From Candidatus Melainabacteria bacterium RIFCSPHIGHO2_02_FULL_34_12 (lineage in GTDB: Bacteria; Cyanobacteriota; Vampirovibrionia; 2-02-FULL-35-15), in NCBI GenBank assembly GCA_001784555.1, contig MFRM01000009.1, positions 28,350 through 70,393 on the forward strand: DNA of 42,044 nucleotides. The letters are read 5' to 3'. Position numbers and translations under genes: made by a program. Below are positions 25,341-33,133 of this stretch, piece by piece (the first letter of the stretch is position 1; each line of letters begins with the position of its first letter). The notes under the pieces are model-generated. The model searched no databases. It was given only the letters and a program-made list of their open reading frames with translations, and was not told the DNA's origin.

Positions 25341-25374
25341 TATTCCTATCTGCGAATATTCGCAGATAGGAATA
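25341..25374. promoter_or_regulatory. 34-bp perfect palindrome at the arsR-hyf promoter
   Basis: Half-site TATTCCTATCTGCGAAT is mirrored exactly with no spacer. It starts five bases upstream of the arsR TTG and includes the TAGGA ribosome-binding sequence. As DNA it is an excellent dimeric ArsR operator. If transcribed, the RNA hairpin would also bury the ribosome-binding site. A second inverted repeat, CTTAAC-atg-GTTAAG, follows at 25376-25390. Confidence 0.85.
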
Positions 25375-25401
25375 TCTTAACATGGTTAAGTGTTTTTGTA
25401 T

Positions 25402-25436
25402 CCTAAATAAAAAGCCCCCTTTCATTCTGGGGGCTT
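25402..25436 (-). terminator. Rho-independent terminator after tRNA-fMet
   Basis: On the minus strand AAGCCCCC-loop-GGGGGCTT is followed by TTTTATTTAGG. It lies 17 bp behind the initiator tRNA and separates its transcript from arsR-hyf. Confidence 0.82.
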
Positions 25437-25452
25437 CAACCATTAAAGTACA

Positions 25453-25526
<74 letters not shown>

Positions 25527-25589
25527 ATATTTTCAGAACAAATTGTCTTACCAGCGTAAGACAAAGCTTATTATACACTAAAGGATGAA

Positions 25590-25630
25590 ATGAAGAAGCA
25601 AAGAAGCAAGAGGCATAGAAGCAAAGAAGG
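25590..25630. repeat. 8-bp-period purine-rich tandem repeat
   Basis: Units such as GAAGCAAA, GAAGCAAG, AGGCATAG and AAGCAAAG follow one another between the initiator tRNA and feoA. The sequence is degenerate but keeps an 8-bp period, like the arrays at 3291, 28952 and 33370. Confidence 0.6.
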
Positions 25631-25658
25631 ATAATGTTTGTAGTAATATATTCCTGTT

Positions 25659-25895
25659 GTGAACCTGGAATCTGCACCAATCAAGCAAGAATTAGAAATA
25701 GTTTCCATTGGTGAAAGTAAGCTTATGGAAGATGCCTTAAGATTTGGAATTGAAGCTGGTGCATGCGTGCGGATAGTTAATAAACTTCCAGGCGGACCAA
25801 TTGTTATTCAGAAAAATCAACAACAGATTGCTATTGGGCGGGAGTTGGCTAGGGCTATTCAAGTTAGATTAATATTGGGAAATAATAACAGTTAA
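25659..25895 (+). CDS. feoA: FeoA-domain protein
   Basis: A 78-residue SH3-like FeoA domain: EIVSIGESKLMEDALRFGIE, AGACVRIVNKLPGGPIVIQ and IGRELARAIQVRL follow the family pattern (RL..LGI..G..V.V....GP..V...G....LG...A..I.V). FeoA is the small cytosolic partner of FeoB. In most bacteria it sits directly upstream of feoB; here feoB is 17 kb away, so this may be the dispersed partner or an independent FeoA-domain protein. The start is GTG at 25659 without a visible Shine-Dalgarno sequence. Confidence 0.82.
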   Translation: MNLESAPIKQELEIVSIGESKLMEDALRFGIEAGACVRIVNKLPGGPIVIQKNQQQIAIGRELARAIQVRLILGNNNS

Positions 25896-25912
25896 TAATG
25901 TACGATGGGCTA

Positions 25913-26380
25913 TTAAGCAACTCTTGAAATCAAATCTGAAACCGCACCAGCCAATTGAGCAGGGTCATTTTTGGTTAAAATCAAATCAATAAAAGGCAAA
26001 ATTGTAGGATGATGTTCAGTTAGTTCGGCTTGTATTGCAGCACCATTTGAAGAAACTAAAACCACGGGTATGCCTCCACCCAATTGCTTTGCATAAAAGG
26101 CAAGTTCAACACCATTTCTTCCTTCGCCCATGTCATGATCTGTAACTACTGCTGCATATTGCCCATGGGCTAATTTTAGCAAAGCGTCTTCAGCATTAAC
26201 TGCAAGAGTAACTTCATGATTAGCAGACTCCAATAATCCTTTATGTAAAGTTCGCTGGGTCTTAGAATCGTCTACTACAAGTATGGGTAAACCTTTTCTG
26301 TTTTGAGTATTCGGTGGCAGTCTATAACTTTTATGGCTACTTAAATTACCCACTAAACTTTTATTTAAATTTGCTTTCAT
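25913..26380 (-). CDS. Response-regulator receiver (CheY-like) protein
   Basis: A 155-residue protein with about 27 variable residues followed by one receiver domain: LPILVVDDSKTQRT holds the acidic pair, AAVVTDHDMGEG carries the phospho-accepting Asp, VVLVSSNGA the switch Ser, and LILTKNDPAQL the conserved Lys. No output domain is attached, so it acts like CheY/Spo0F or as a histidine-kinase partner. No kinase gene adjoins it. It converges with feoA and lies 155 bp downstream of the calpain-like gene on the same strand. A hairpin TGAAATAC/GTATTTCA (26475-26501) lies between them. Confidence 0.9.
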   Translation of the reverse strand: MKANLNKSLVGNLSSHKSYRLPPNTQNRKGLPILVVDDSKTQRTLHKGLLESANHEVTLAVNAEDALLKLAHGQYAAVVTDHDMGEGRNGVELAFYAKQLGGGIPVVLVSSNGAAIQAELTEHHPTILPFIDLILTKNDPAQLAGAVSDLISRVA

Positions 26381-26535
26381 CGTAGTTATAAATTATAAAT
26401 GCAATTTCTTCTATTACAAGAAATATTTATTATACTTTTAGTTTTCAAAAAAAATTATATAAATCACATATGCTTGAAATACTCTATCCATGTGTATTTC
26501 ACTCGGTGTCTGAGTTTTTGTTGAGCTTGAAAAAA

Positions 26536-28542
26536 TTATGCAGCTTTCAAAAATTCGTTTTCAACTTTTCTGGCTAAATTAAAATCTAATGATGGAATAT
26601 CCTCATGTTCTCTTCTGTTTTTAATTAGAAAATCAACTATATTTTCTGTATACCAATAACCAAGTCCTAAATAATCTGCCAGTTTATTTGTATCCATTGA
26701 AGATGCTCTGTAGGTTATAAATTGTTCGTCTATGTCTGCGTATTTCATCGCAGCTCTTAAAAGGGCAATGGTAAGAACTGTATATAATTCTTTTTCTCTT
26801 TCTGAAATATCTTCTTTTTTGTCTTCTTCAGTCACTAAAGGATTTATTTTTTCAAAATAACTTTTAATTAAATCACCCATCGTATATCCATAATTAACTT
26901 TTCTCTCCATAATTGACGATCCTTTTTTAGTAGCATAAAAAGAAAGCAAGGTTAAAAAATACAGCCCTAAAAGCTCCTCTGCATTAAATAAAGGAGCATC
27001 CTTGGTTTCTATTATTATGCCTCCTACTTTTTCTCGGAATTCATCTAAAGTAAGCGGTCTATAGTTTTTTTCATGTGAATCAGTAATAGTTACCATGCCG
27101 GACTGCTCATCGAAATCTTTAACTACAAATAAATGATTACTGGGAAAATCATCGGAATATGACTCGGTAGGTATATCTGAAGTTTGGTTTGTAGAATCTA
27201 CAGGCGTAGTATTTTTTATATGATCTGAAGCTATAAGTGCTGTAAATATTTGAATCTCTTTTGTTGTATTGGAATTGTTTTCTGGGTTTGGTTTATTTGT
27301 TTCCTTATCTTTACTCTCATTATTTAATGCAACATTACCATCTGATTTTTTTGTTTCAATTCTTTCTTTGATTTGATTTGCTTTTTCAATGACTGAAGCT
27401 CTAAATTCTGTTTCTTGTTCTGATGAAATTGGCAGAAGCTTAAAATCCCCCCTGGATTTATTCCACCATTCACTTATTGATAGATTTCCCCAGCTTACAG
27501 CTAAAACCTGTTTTTTAGGAGCATTTTTTAATATTTCAATTAGTTGATTATCTGACAATGTGTTTACTGTGAATGGTGATATTCCCAGTAAAACATGTGA
27601 TTTTCCTGTAAGTAAATTCGGCGCAGCTATAGGAAATGTTGGAGGAACTCCGTCACTTTTTTCTGTCAGTATTTTTTCAATTGCATATGTTAAAGCTGGA
27701 ATTGCAAGAGCACCTTCTTTATCCCTGGATTGTGCAATGCCTTTTTGATTCATCCAGTGAACTACATTTTCATAGCTGACTGGTATACGTTCATTACCAA
27801 GGGTGACCTCAAAATTAATATAAAAATCATCCTCGCTTAAATTATAGTCAGTAACTTTTAGAAGATGCTTTAAATTCTGAAAGTGTTCTTCGGTTAGATA
27901 GTGAGCTTGCAGTCCTCCCATTACCTGGCAGTTAGGCCTTCCTGCCTGAATGGTGTTTTTGTAATTTCTCTCAATTCCCCAAACAAGTTTTTTTACTTTA
28001 GTAAGCTCATCAAATAATTGAAGAGCGGATTTTCTGCCAGTAATATTTTTAGTACTTTCCTCGCTTCCTAAAATCTCTTCTCTGAGCAAATTTATTTCTG
28101 CTTCCGTATCAAGAGCAATATTGTTTTTGTTTAAATCATATCTTCTGATATCCAGGTTATTGAGATTTCTATCCTCTAATTTCTCAAATCCATCAATGCT
28201 CTTAAAACCAGAATCAAATCTTGCTATTTGCTCTTCATCTTCTTCGCTTATGCTTCTATTTGCTCCTGGAACAAGTTTTAGTATTTCTATTGCTTTATTT
28301 ATACCTACCTGAAATGCACCTGTTTTAAATAATGAAAACCCACCAAATATTGATATGGCTAAATAAACTAGACCAAAACCTAGTCTTTTCAATCCCCTGC
28401 TCATAATGTATGAAGGAGGTTTATCAGGAATTGTAACTCTACTTTCATCTCGTGCTTTTAAGCTTGCAGGTGAAGGTAATTGGTTTTCTGGCAAACATAA
28501 GCCAGTACTTAATGTAGTTAGAGCTACCTTAGGTGTTTTCAT
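26536..28542 (-). CDS. Calpain-like cysteine protease domain protein with N-terminal membrane segment
   Basis: A 668-residue protein. A hydrophobic segment lies at about residues 54-72. The centre shows a papain/calpain-like arrangement: Cys205 in GRPNCQVMGGLQA (compare calpain GDCWFLAAL), and far downstream His470 in SNHLFVVKDFDEQSGMVTI followed by Asp488 in TITDSHEKNYRPLTLDEF, which fits the His and Asn/Asp parts of the triad. Between them is a low-complexity Asn/Lys/Glu-rich linker (about 395-430). The C-terminal region (about 515-668) is helical and unrecognised. Protease activity is inferred from these motifs only. A MITE copy lies upstream. Confidence 0.6.
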   Translation of the reverse strand: MKTPKVALTTLSTGLCLPENQLPSPASLKARDESRVTIPDKPPSYIMSRGLKRLGFGLVYLAISIFGGFSLFKTGAFQVGINKAIEILKLVPGANRSISEEDEEQIARFDSGFKSIDGFEKLEDRNLNNLDIRRYDLNKNNIALDTEAEINLLREEILGSEESTKNITGRKSALQLFDELTKVKKLVWGIERNYKNTIQAGRPNCQVMGGLQAHYLTEEHFQNLKHLLKVTDYNLSEDDFYINFEVTLGNERIPVSYENVVHWMNQKGIAQSRDKEGALAIPALTYAIEKILTEKSDGVPPTFPIAAPNLLTGKSHVLLGISPFTVNTLSDNQLIEILKNAPKKQVLAVSWGNLSISEWWNKSRGDFKLLPISSEQETEFRASVIEKANQIKERIETKKSDGNVALNNESKDKETNKPNPENNSNTTKEIQIFTALIASDHIKNTTPVDSTNQTSDIPTESYSDDFPSNHLFVVKDFDEQSGMVTITDSHEKNYRPLTLDEFREKVGGIIIETKDAPLFNAEELLGLYFLTLLSFYATKKGSSIMERKVNYGYTMGDLIKSYFEKINPLVTEEDKKEDISEREKELYTVLTIALLRAAMKYADIDEQFITYRASSMDTNKLADYLGLGYWYTENIVDFLIKNRREHEDIPSLDFNLARKVENEFLKAA

Positions 28543-28873
28543 TTGCTGCCTTCTTATTTATTAATAAGTAATTATATATGATATGGCTAATTTTGCAAAT
28601 GATTGTTATTGTCTTTAAACTTTAATCTCAGGTTCTTAAATAATTTTATTCTTCAGGAACTATTTATCAGGACTTACGCAAAGTTCACTGGGTATGGTAC
28701 CCATTCGCTCCTTTCCCGCCCTAAAGGGCACACGTCGCTCAGGGCACCATACCGCAGTTCATTTTTGCGTAAGTCCTTTTTATGTCTTATATTCCCTGCA
28801 AAACTTACAGGAGATGCTTATAGATTAAATCCCTTTAAGCTAATAGCTAACTGCTAAACGTTAAGGGCTAAAT
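28543..28873. other. Intergenic region holding the second MITE copy
   Basis: This 331-bp gap between the calpain-like gene and tRNA-Met contains the MITE at 28669-28777 and otherwise AT-rich sequence. Apparent ORFs here come from the MITE and do not look coding. Confidence 0.6.
28669..28777. mobile_element. MITE-like 109-bp element, copy 2 (inverted)
   Basis: The reverse complement matches 12906-13014 at 108 of 109 positions. Its terminal repeats AGGACTTACGCAAA are perfect over 14 bp and the interior (GGGTATGGTACCC against GGGCACCATACCG) continues the imperfect palindrome up to a GCCC-TAAA-GGGC apex. No clear target duplication is visible. Near identity of the copies indicates recent spread. 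Confidence 0.9.
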
Positions 28874-28947
28874 TAGCTGGAGGCAGATTCGAACTGCCGA
28901 CCTATGGGTTATGAATCCATTGCTCTTACCAACTGAGCTATCCAGCC
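28874..28947 (-). tRNA. tRNA-Met (CAT anticodon, elongator type)
   Basis: A 74-nt cloverleaf from GGCTGGATAGCTCAG to CTCCAGCTA, with anticodon CAT in TTCATAA and T-loop TTCGAAT. It lacks the initiator features of the other CAT tRNA. The first acceptor pair is G-T and the last anticodon-stem pair is A-C. An Ile2 tRNA (CAT modified to lysidine) is possible and would need identity-element comparison. CCA is not encoded. Confidence 0.93.
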
Positions 28948-28951
28948 ATAC

Positions 28952-28990
28952 TAGAGAATTAGGGATTAGAGAGTCAGAGTATCAGAAATC
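28952..28990. repeat. Degenerate 8-bp-period repeat upstream of tRNA-Met
   Basis: Successive units TAGAGAAT, TAGGGATT, AGAGAGTC, AGAGTATC and AGAAATCA keep an 8-bp spacing. It is more decayed than the arrays at 3291 and 33370. Confidence 0.45.
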
Positions 28991-29060
28991 AGTGTTTGGC
29001 AATTTTTACAAATCCTTGTTAATTATATCTAAAAGGCTAAAATAATACCTAAAATCAATT

Positions 29061-29297
29061 ATGTATATGGAAACATTTAAAAATCTGGCTAATAAATATT
29101 TAGGACTCTCAACAGTTCTTAAGAGCTTTTTTCTGCTTCTAATATTATTTTTAATCTTTTTTGGAGTTAATCTGTTTATCACAATAAAAGATAAACCTAA
29201 GTCAGCATATTCCATACTTAACGAAGAAGGCTCAAAAATGATGCTTCAGGATACCAGAGTTCATAACTGGAGTGAGCTGGAGAAAGGAAAAAAGTAA
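29061..29297 (+). CDS. Small single-helix membrane protein
   Basis: A 78-residue protein with a strong transmembrane helix (about residues 22-44, FFLLLILFLIFFGVNLFI) between a short basic N-terminus and a charged tail ending ELEKGKK. No family recognised. It converges with the next gene, their stop codons only 1 bp apart. Start is ATG at 29061; ATG at 29067 is also in frame. Confidence 0.55.
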   Translation: MYMETFKNLANKYLGLSTVLKSFFLLLILFLIFFGVNLFITIKDKPKSAYSILNEEGSKMMLQDTRVHNWSELEKGKK

Positions 29298-29298
29298 A

Positions 29299-30726
29299 TT
29301 ACTTTCCTGCAGCTTTTGTTGCAAATATTTTAGTCAGGTGGTTTACACCCATTGTGATAGACCAGATTAAAAATGAATGAAGTCCAAACCCTGCATATAA
29401 ACTTTTTGCATGGTAATCTTCTGCTTCCTCTCTTATTGCTTTATATTTTGCCCTAATTTCTGCTTCTTTTGTTTCTTCTTTATTTGCTGCCTGAAGCTCT
29501 TTATTTTCGTAATCTTCCAGAGTGTCGAGAACATGATGTATTCTTGCTGGCTCAGGAAGATAGTAGTTAAACTTATCTAACCATCCTTTTGTTTTGTTTT
29601 CAGGATTTATATGTTTTGGTTCTACCAATATTCCTCTTTGAAAATTGTACTTTTCAGACAAAATCCTGTCGTATCTGCTTGCAATTAAACCGTTTGTAGC
29701 TCTGTGTCCCATCCACCACGAAGGAATGATAGTACAAAATTTAATAAGTCTCTCAATTCTTTCAAACCAACCCTGACTGCTAATAAATATTCCAAGCCAT
29801 TTGGGTAAAGTTGTATATGAAAATAAAAGTCCAAGTTTTGGAAATACTCCATGTGTCATATCCAGATGATCATTTGCAATTTCTAAAAACCTGTTTCCCT
29901 TGATGTCTTCACCTTTTTTTGTTTTATGGAGCATAACTGCATTTACAATAGGTGATAAAAATATGCATCCACTTCCAACTATTTTCTGAAATAAATTCAA
30001 TTCCCCTGCTTCACCGATTTTGCTGCTTTCTTCAGCACTTAAATATCCCATTGTGCCTGTAAATCTGTCCTGTCTTAAAACATATTTTCTAAAGGCTCTC
30101 ATAATTAAACCGTATCCACCCCAGAGTCCGCCTTCAAGAAAGCTTTCTGCAAGTATAGTTGCTCTTTTTAATTTGTATACTTTTTCTCTTATTTCATCGC
30201 TTGCTGTAAATCTTTTGCAGAAATCTTCAATATCTAGTGCACCCTGTTCATATTTTTCTGTCTTAGCTATGTTTCCCAGCTCTCGATAAAGATTGCTGAT
30301 TCTTCTTTTATCTTTAGGCTCATGCTTTAAAATCTCAGCCTTTCCATCTTCCATTTTTTTGTTATCTTCAAGATCGCTCATTTTAAATGATAAATAATGC
30401 ATGTAGTCTTTTTGTTCATCTGCTGTAAAAATAAATTTGCTAACTATTGAACCGACAAATGAAGTTATTTTAGGTGCTACAACAACACCTATAGATCCCA
30501 TTGCACATTCAAAAGTTGTTTCAACAAAGTTCCAGAAGTTTCTGAATACTGCTGCTCCCATTGCTGGAATATCCCAGCCAGTTAAATCAAGTGCAGTTCT
30601 ATATGTAGATTCTCTTGAGTCAATAATTTTTGCAAAACTTTTTGCTTTTTGCCACAAACTAAGGTTTACTGCCTGGGAAGTAAAAGCAGTTGAAGCGGGG
30701 TTTAAAGTTACTGAAATATCAGGCAT
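29299..30726 (-). CDS. Uncharacterised 475-residue protein with hydrophobic segments
   Basis: I do not recognise the family. The protein has hydrophobic stretches at about residues 75-100 (MGSIGVVVAPKITSFVGSIV), 240-262 and 445-465 (FGLHSFLIWSITMGVNHL), separated by Lys/Glu-rich helical regions such as DLEDNKKMEDGKAEIL and NKEETKEAEIRAKYKAI. Part of it probably lies on or in a membrane. It has an N-terminus without a signal peptide (MPDISVTLNPAST). It is divergent from the IorA-like gene across 156 bp. Similar Ser/Thr/Pro-type N-termini occur on the calpain-like and patatin-like proteins of this window. Confidence 0.65.
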   Translation of the reverse strand: MPDISVTLNPASTAFTSQAVNLSLWQKAKSFAKIIDSRESTYRTALDLTGWDIPAMGAAVFRNFWNFVETTFECAMGSIGVVVAPKITSFVGSIVSKFIFTADEQKDYMHYLSFKMSDLEDNKKMEDGKAEILKHEPKDKRRISNLYRELGNIAKTEKYEQGALDIEDFCKRFTASDEIREKVYKLKRATILAESFLEGGLWGGYGLIMRAFRKYVLRQDRFTGTMGYLSAEESSKIGEAGELNLFQKIVGSGCIFLSPIVNAVMLHKTKKGEDIKGNRFLEIANDHLDMTHGVFPKLGLLFSYTTLPKWLGIFISSQGWFERIERLIKFCTIIPSWWMGHRATNGLIASRYDRILSEKYNFQRGILVEPKHINPENKTKGWLDKFNYYLPEPARIHHVLDTLEDYENKELQAANKEETKEAEIRAKYKAIREEAEDYHAKSLYAGFGLHSFLIWSITMGVNHLTKIFATKAAGK

Positions 30727-30882
30727 AAAATATTGAGATTAAATATGTTATTTATATAATTAATAACTATTATAAGAGACTTGTAAGCCCTAAATCTGGA
30801 CGTATATACACATCGTATGGATTTTATTCCCAAATTATATAATAGACTCGGTAAAATCTGAACACCGTTACAAGAAGAAATA

Positions 30883-32550
30883 ATGGCAAAGGAATTATTA
30901 AATAAAGTTGAAGGCTTAGTAGGAAAGTATTTGTATTCAAATCTCATAGAGGCTTTAACTGATGCAGTAAAAGTCTCAAATGTAAAAGCAGTCTATAACT
31001 ATCCGGGAAGGCCAGCTACATATCTTGTAGATAGTGTTAGAAAAAAGTATCCGGAAATAGATGTTCAGGATTATCTGCCAAATGAGTTTGTTGCAGCTGC
31101 AAAAGGCTTTGGAAGCTCTGTCGCTGGATGTGAAAGGTCGCTTGTCATTTTTAAAGATGTTGGAAGCAATGTAGCCTGTGATCATTTTTATTGCTTAAAT
31201 CATATTGGAATAAACAGAGGGCTGGTGTTTTTTATAAGTGATGATCCATCAGCATGGGCTTCTCAAAATGAAGAAGACTCAAGGGGGCTTTATTTTAATG
31301 CAGGCTTGCCAATCCTTGAACCTAATGATCCATACAGTGCTTTTTATTCTCTAGTTTCTGCATATGAGTTTTCTGAAATTTTTAGATTGCCGTTTTTTGT
31401 CAGAACTACCGGTAGAGCAATTGCTGAGAAATATGATCCACAAAAAAATGATTTTAATTCTTATAAACTCCCATTTGCCGGAGATATTATAGATATCCCT
31501 TTTGATGCAAAAGATAAATGGAAATCAATTTTTGCAACTGTTGAAGAAGATCGGGAAGAGCTTGCTCTTAAACAAAAACAAATAATGTCAGCTTTTGAAG
31601 AATCAGGATTAAATGTAATTAAAGGAAAAGGAAAACTTGGAATTATTGCTTCAGGATTTCCTGCTACTCAGCTTGAAAATGAACATTTAATAGATGAGAT
31701 AAGTTTATTAAAATTAGTTACACTTTATCCTCTTCCTGAAAAAACAATAATTGATTTTATAAAAGATAAAGACAGAGTGCTTGTGGTTGATCAGGGTGAG
31801 CCACTGCTTGAGCTTCTTGTAAGGGACTGTGCTCAGCGAAATGCCTATGTAAATCCAATACTTGGAAAATTAAATGGTTTTGTAAGGAAAGTAGGAGAGC
31901 TCAGGGATGAGGATTTAAAAATCTCAGTAAATGCCTTAAAAAATAATAAATATCCTGGTACATTTCCAAAACATAAACAAATAGCACGTGCTCCTGCATT
32001 TGATGAAAAAGATAGTTTTAAAATCATGCTTGAATGTTTAAGAGAAGCTGTAAAAACTGTAGGATGCAGACCTCTTTATTGCGGAGATGCAGGTCAGTCA
32101 TCCAGAGTGCCGGAGACACCCGCTATTAATGATCTCCTGCATATGGAAACTACTATGGGTTGTTCAGTTTCATATCTTTCGGGCGGGATTGAAGCTTATC
32201 AAAGGACAGGAACCAAAGTCCCCTTTAAAGGAATTGCATATGTAGGTGATTCAGATTTTTTTCATAGTGCATTTCCTGGTATATGTGAAGCAGCTTCTAA
32301 AGATCATCCTATTCTTATGTTAGTTGTAGATAATCAGGGAGCGGTTTCTACTGGAAAGCAACCCCATCTGGGTATGAAAATAAAATCTGAGATTAAAGAA
32401 TTATCCATAGGAAGGATTCTGGAATCAATTGATGTAAATTATATTCAGGAAGCAAATGTAAAAGATAAAAAAGATCTAATAGAAAAATTAATAACAGGAT
32501 TAAAAAGTGAACATTTTTATGTAGTTATTGTGCATGTTATTGCGAGCTGA
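30883..32550 (+). CDS. IorA-like 2-oxoacid:ferredoxin oxidoreductase, lacking the ferredoxin domain
   Basis: A 555-residue thiamine-diphosphate enzyme resembling the alpha subunit of indolepyruvate:ferredoxin oxidoreductase, which turns aryl-2-oxoacids into aryl-acetyl-CoA. The N-terminal pyrimidine-binding domain has YNYPGRPATYLVD and the IorA-like ASQNEEDSRGL...AGLPILEP stretch. The C-terminal TPP domain has YCGDAGQSS, METTMGCSVSYLSGGIEA, GIAYVGDSDFFHSAFPG and MLVVDNQGAVSTGKQPH. The usual C-terminal 2x[4Fe-4S] domain is missing: the frame ends at VIVHVIAS, with the last codons lying in a palindromic repeat. No iorB is in the window. It may use a separate ferredoxin, or may have been truncated. 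Confidence 0.82.
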   Translation: MAKELLNKVEGLVGKYLYSNLIEALTDAVKVSNVKAVYNYPGRPATYLVDSVRKKYPEIDVQDYLPNEFVAAAKGFGSSVAGCERSLVIFKDVGSNVACDHFYCLNHIGINRGLVFFISDDPSAWASQNEEDSRGLYFNAGLPILEPNDPYSAFYSLVSAYEFSEIFRLPFFVRTTGRAIAEKYDPQKNDFNSYKLPFAGDIIDIPFDAKDKWKSIFATVEEDREELALKQKQIMSAFEESGLNVIKGKGKLGIIASGFPATQLENEHLIDEISLLKLVTLYPLPEKTIIDFIKDKDRVLVVDQGEPLLELLVRDCAQRNAYVNPILGKLNGFVRKVGELRDEDLKISVNALKNNKYPGTFPKHKQIARAPAFDEKDSFKIMLECLREAVKTVGCRPLYCGDAGQSSRVPETPAINDLLHMETTMGCSVSYLSGGIEAYQRTGTKVPFKGIAYVGDSDFFHSAFPGICEAASKDHPILMLVVDNQGAVSTGKQPHLGMKIKSEIKELSIGRILESIDVNYIQEANVKDKKDLIEKLITGLKSEHFYVVIVHVIAS

Positions 32551-32633
32551 ATGAAATGAGGCGAAGCAATCCCGATCGATTATCGTAAAGTAGATCGGGA
32601 TTGCTTCGTCGTCACTACGTTCCTCCTCGCAAT
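32539..32633. repeat. 95-bp palindromic repeat forming the 3' ends of two convergent genes
   Basis: Outer arms ATTGCGAG (32539-32546) and CTCGCAAT (32626-32633) enclose a perfect 16-bp stem CGAAGCAATCCCGATC (32562-32577) and GATCGGGATTGCTTCG (32593-32608). The stop codon of the IorA-like gene lies in the left arm and that of phhB in the central loop. It is related to the smaller palindrome at 11948-12012. Confidence 0.9.
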
Positions 32634-32909
32634 GTCATCCATCTTTTCTGCCAGCTGGAAATCCAGCTCAGTAATTCCGGCTACTTTATGAGTAACTAAT
32701 TTTACATCTACGTTTCCATAGACATTTGACCATTCAGGATGATGATTCATTTTTTCACATATCATTGAGACACCTACTATAAATGAAATAGCTTCGTTAA
32801 AGTTTTTAAACTTAAAAAGCTTATGGAGCTTTCCGTTCTCAATTTTCCAGTCATTAACTTTACTTAGGTTAAGTTTAATCTCTTCTTCCGTTAGTTTTTT
32901 TATATCCAT
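32580..32909 (-). CDS. phhB: Pterin-4a-carbinolamine dehydratase
   Basis: A 109-residue protein of the PCD/DCoH family. It dehydrates 4a-hydroxytetrahydrobiopterin, regenerating the pterin cofactor after phenylalanine hydroxylase. The active-site signature is ICEKMNHHPEWSNVYGNV (about residues 50-67) with three His/Pro/Trp landmarks, and the family end ELDFQLAEKMDDIA is present. The last 17 residues (from IARRN to the stop) are encoded by the palindromic repeat and are not part of the normal fold. No phenylalanine hydroxylase (phhA) is in the window, though the tyrosine catabolic genes at 9-12 kb suggest one exists elsewhere. Confidence 0.93.
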   Translation of the reverse strand: MDIKKLTEEEIKLNLSKVNDWKIENGKLHKLFKFKNFNEAISFIVGVSMICEKMNHHPEWSNVYGNVDVKLVTHKVAGITELDFQLAEKMDDIARRNVVTTKQSRSTLR

Positions 32910-33133
32910 TTTTTATATCGACTACTAGCACTTTCATTTTCCAACAATTATTTGATTTTAGGTGAAATTTCCAATAAATTTAGCAAATTCTCATAAATTT
33001 CTGTATTTATGAATTTGGCTTATTTTAGCTTTTTAATAAAGAATACTAGCAAATTTGACATATTATAGGTAATATATTTCTTTGTAGTAAGGTTCCTTAG
33101 GAAGGAATTAGTTCAAGTAAAAAGGAGATACTT
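32910..33133. other. Upstream region of the histone gene
   Basis: This 224-bp AT-rich gap holds the promoter region for the divergent phhB and histone genes. TTGACA occurs at 33055-33060 with several TATA-like hexamers downstream, but none at the standard 16-18 bp spacing, so I do not call a promoter. Confidence 0.35.

Noticed and set aside
28603-28857. 84-codon plus-strand ORF
   Set aside because: It runs through the MITE copy and non-coding flanks, has no ribosome-binding site and no recognisable protein pattern.
29006-29215. 69-codon minus-strand ORF
   Set aside because: It overlaps the small membrane protein gene on the plus strand, which has a cleaner helix and start; this one lacks a ribosome-binding site.
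30708-30947. 79-codon minus-strand ORF across the IorA-like start
   Set aside because: It overlaps two well-supported genes and has no family features.
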